Of a stretch of 64,000 nt of DNA, positions 61,690 to 64,000 are shown piece by piece. The notes under the pieces are model-generated. The model was not told where the DNA came from. It was given only the letters and a program-made list of their open reading frames with translations, and did not search any database. How positions within the stretch are numbered: the stretch's first letter is position 1; every line of letters starts with the position of its first letter. Source of the stretch: Cephalopachus bancanus (lineage: Eukaryota > Chordata > Mammalia > Primates > Tarsiidae); assembly GCA_027257055.1 (NCBI GenBank), contig JAPVLO010000083.1, positions 3,208,001 to 3,272,000 on the forward strand, read 5' to 3'. The translations under genes and the position numbers were made by a program.

Positions 61690-62945
61690 CATTAAAATTC
61701 GATGGTAAACTCAAATTCGAAAATGTATCAAATCTGGAATCCACTGCCTTCATTAAAATATCCTATAACTTTATAAGATACATTGTTATGACTAGCTTCT
61801 GCTGAGAACAAAGGATAAAGGTTTCTTTATTGGATAAGGACAAAAGATTAATAAGGATAAAAGCTGAATTTTGCAAAGGTAGTGTCACTTACTTCATTTT
61901 GGATAAAAGTTGAGAATGAATGTTCTGGTCTTGCTGAAATGCCTTTAAATCTTTTATTCCATTCCTGCCAACATAGCTCTATAAGATTTGCTTCTCTACT
62001 ATCAGTATTATTACAAGAAAAAGTAGAAATTGTTTAGATAGACATCATCTCCTGTGAGTAATGTTGTTGCCCATTCAACTTGATTTAGATAAGTTAATAA
62101 GCAAGAAACGAGTTCCTTTGCAACATTAAAACTTTAAATGTGGATATGTGTGGTGTTTGTCCCAAATATCTATAGAGCACTTAATATGGAGACCTTTATT
62201 TCTTTCATAACTTTTTGTTTTGATTGCAGAATGAATAAAAGTGACAAATGTAATAAGGATTCTCCATATTAATCTCCTGTAAACACAATTTCAATGACCA
62301 ATGCATGTGGTTTTGTGATTCTTTTAGTTTTTCTGATGTTATGTTTGCTCTGATTGTGGGTATTGAAATTTACATTTATATCTATTGAATCTAATAACAA
62401 AAGGTTGGGACTTTTATTTTGCATGTCTATATTTTTTTATTCTATTTTTTCCCTAGTAATTCCTTTATATTTTGCTTCACACAAAAGTTGTATGCAAAAG
62501 ATTGAATTCTTAAAAAATGATCATTCAATCACAGATGGGTTGGATGGAACTGTCCTAGGTTGCTTTGCTCTTCTTTTCTGGGACAGCCCATGTGGGATGG
62601 CTTGAAAGAAACTGGCTTGTGTCTCCTGAATTCGGGTTATAGACTGTCAGTTTGAGATGGAGGTCTGCTGAGTTTGAACCATCATGGAAGAAAATTTTCA
62701 GGACCATTCCTAGTTAAGCAAAACCATGACAGAGAAGGGAATAATGATGCAAAATATTCAGGGCAGGGCATAATGATTTTTTAATGTAGACATGTTAATA
62801 GAGTAATATAGGCTCAATTATCAGTAGTATTAACAAATATAGCTTAATTTCTTGATTAATAGAGGTAGAGGTGGAGGTGGAGTGGTGATGACAGCAAAGG
62901 AATAAAAAAACAGCGACCAAGTCAGCAAACATTAAAAAACAAAAC
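61690..62945. other. No recognised feature
   Basis: AT-rich. An 83-codon frame at 62354-62605 has no domain. Confidence 0.4.
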
Positions 62946-62950
62946 AACCT

Positions 62951-63153
62951 GAGCTTGCGGGTTTGAGGCCAGTCTGGGCAACTTGTCTTTACAATAAAAA
63001 TAAAAAAATTAGCTGGGTGTGGTACTGTGCACCTGTATTTCTGGCTACTTGGAAGGCTGAGGTGGAAGGATCACCGGAGTCCAGCAGGTGACGCTGGGGT
63101 GGCTGTGAGTGTGCCACTGCACTCCAGTCTGGGCGACAGAGTAAGACTCCAAC
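62951..63153 (+). mobile_element. 5'-truncated Alu SINE
   Basis: Starts inside the left arm at GAGCTTGCGGGTTTGAGGCC and runs through the right arm to GAGTAAGACTCCAACTCC. Confidence 0.92.
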
Positions 63154-63184
63154 TCCAACAACAACAACAACAACAACAACAACA
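63154..63184. repeat. (CAA)n microsatellite at an Alu tail
   Basis: About ten CAA units grown from the Alu A-tail. Confidence 0.95.
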
Positions 63185-63565
63185 GAAACCAAGACAAAAC
63201 ACAGAAAAGAGGAAACAACAACAAAGAGTTGTAAACCTAAAGTCAGATGAAAAGGCAAGGTATATAACCTCTTTTCAAGTAGGAAGTCAGTGGGCAAAAT
63301 TCATTAATCAAAAGACAGAAAACTTCAGAATGAGTTAAGAAAATATAACACTATCTGTTGTTTATAGAAATTCACACACTGCCAAGTGGCCCAGAAAAGT
63401 TGAAAAGTTATTGTAGGTGTGTGACAGTCACACAGTACAGACTTCATGTAGCGATTTATTATCTAATTTTGAGGACTGTTGTCCAGCTGTGGTTTCAGAG
63501 AATTCAAATTGGGCTTGGGGTTCATGCGAAAGGAAACGAACAAACTTTTAAACAAAAAAGTCATC
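63185..63565. other. No recognised feature
   Basis: Ordinary sequence between two microsatellites. Confidence 0.4.
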
Positions 63566-63566
63566 A

Positions 63567-63592
63567 CTGTGTGTGTGTGTGTGTGTGTGTGT
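63567..63592. repeat. (GT)n microsatellite
   Basis: About 12 uninterrupted GT units. Confidence 0.97.
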
Positions 63593-64000
63593 GATTCTCC
63601 CTGGGAACATTGTCCTGCTAGAGGTAGAGGAAGCAGGGGAGATAGAAGGAGAATCAGTCCCTTTAGGACATGTCTTGCTGAGGAGGCAGCTTTTCCACCA
63701 GTGAGGTGGAACCCTGTGGTGCCGGGTAGGCGGCTTCCTGGGAGCACTTCTCCTGCCTGCTGTTCTCTTTACAACCCACCAGGGAGCCTATCCTGGCAGG
63801 CCCATTAGCAGCCAGGGCTGCCTGGGGAAGCGTCAGGTTTTTCCACCCACCAAATTCCCTCCTTCTGGGGACAGCAAAAGGCAGTTGGGGCCCAAATAAC
63901 CTGATTACTCTCCTTCATGGAATTCTTCCAGCTCCAACAGTCATTCAATTTGCATTGCACGTCAATGTTCAGGCTGCATGTCTACAAATGGTCCCTGTAA
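63593..64000. other. GC-richer unique sequence at the window edge
   Basis: Balanced composition and no repeat recognised. A 109-codon plus-strand frame across the GT repeat has no domain. A gene or regulatory element could start beyond the edge, but nothing here shows it. Confidence 0.35.

Overview
This is mammalian nuclear DNA, almost certainly from a primate, and I see no protein-coding gene in it. The repeats identify the source: full dimeric Alu SINEs, free Alu monomers, L1 LINEs of several ages, MIR and L2 fragments, MaLR and other LTRs, and hAT-Charlie and mariner DNA transposons. The younger Alus differ from the human consensus. Their tail side reads GACTCCAACTC before the A-run, the two arms are joined by a short AATAAATCAAAA linker, and the left arm carries a tRNA-like box B. 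From memory this suits a strepsirrhine primate, probably lorisoid (loris or galago), better than a monkey or ape. The species call is inference.

Layout. 1-4.6 kb: a 5'-truncated L1, a GA microsatellite, a mariner copy and an Alu. 4.6-17 kb: sparse ancient L2, MIR and hAT pieces, two short L1 3' ends and a free right Alu monomer. 17-19.7 kb: two very old L1 fragments interrupted by two younger L1 tails and an old Alu piece. 20-30 kb: L2, MIR and hAT remnants, an L1 tail, an L1 with a twin-priming inversion at 25.8-26.3 kb, and a G-rich tract at 27.9 kb. 30-39 kb: an old L1 with a nested Alu, a repeat-poor stretch with a strong CTCF-type motif near 33.0 kb, and several Alus.

39.4-46.6 kb holds a near full-length minus-strand L1. 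Its ORFs are broken, two Alus sit in ORF1, and matching 16-bp target duplications enclose a second L1 tail plus about 150 bp of non-L1 DNA, as expected of a 3' transduction. 49.6-52.8 kb: a MaLR LTR, then an antisense Alu fragment fused to a plus-strand truncated L1. 53-64 kb: old L1 and L2 pieces, three Alus and an Alu fragment, a probable solo LTR, a hAT remnant and a second copy of the same mariner family.

The sequence reads as intergenic or deep intronic DNA shaped by L1 activity. All L1 and transposase reading frames are disrupted. The strongest observations are a non-autonomous mariner subfamily seen as two copies sharing one internal deletion, the L1 3' transduction, the Alu-L1 chimera, and two coexisting L1 3'-UTR lineages. 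Repeat family names come from remembered consensus sequences. Boundaries without a stated target duplication may be off by about 10-30 bases.
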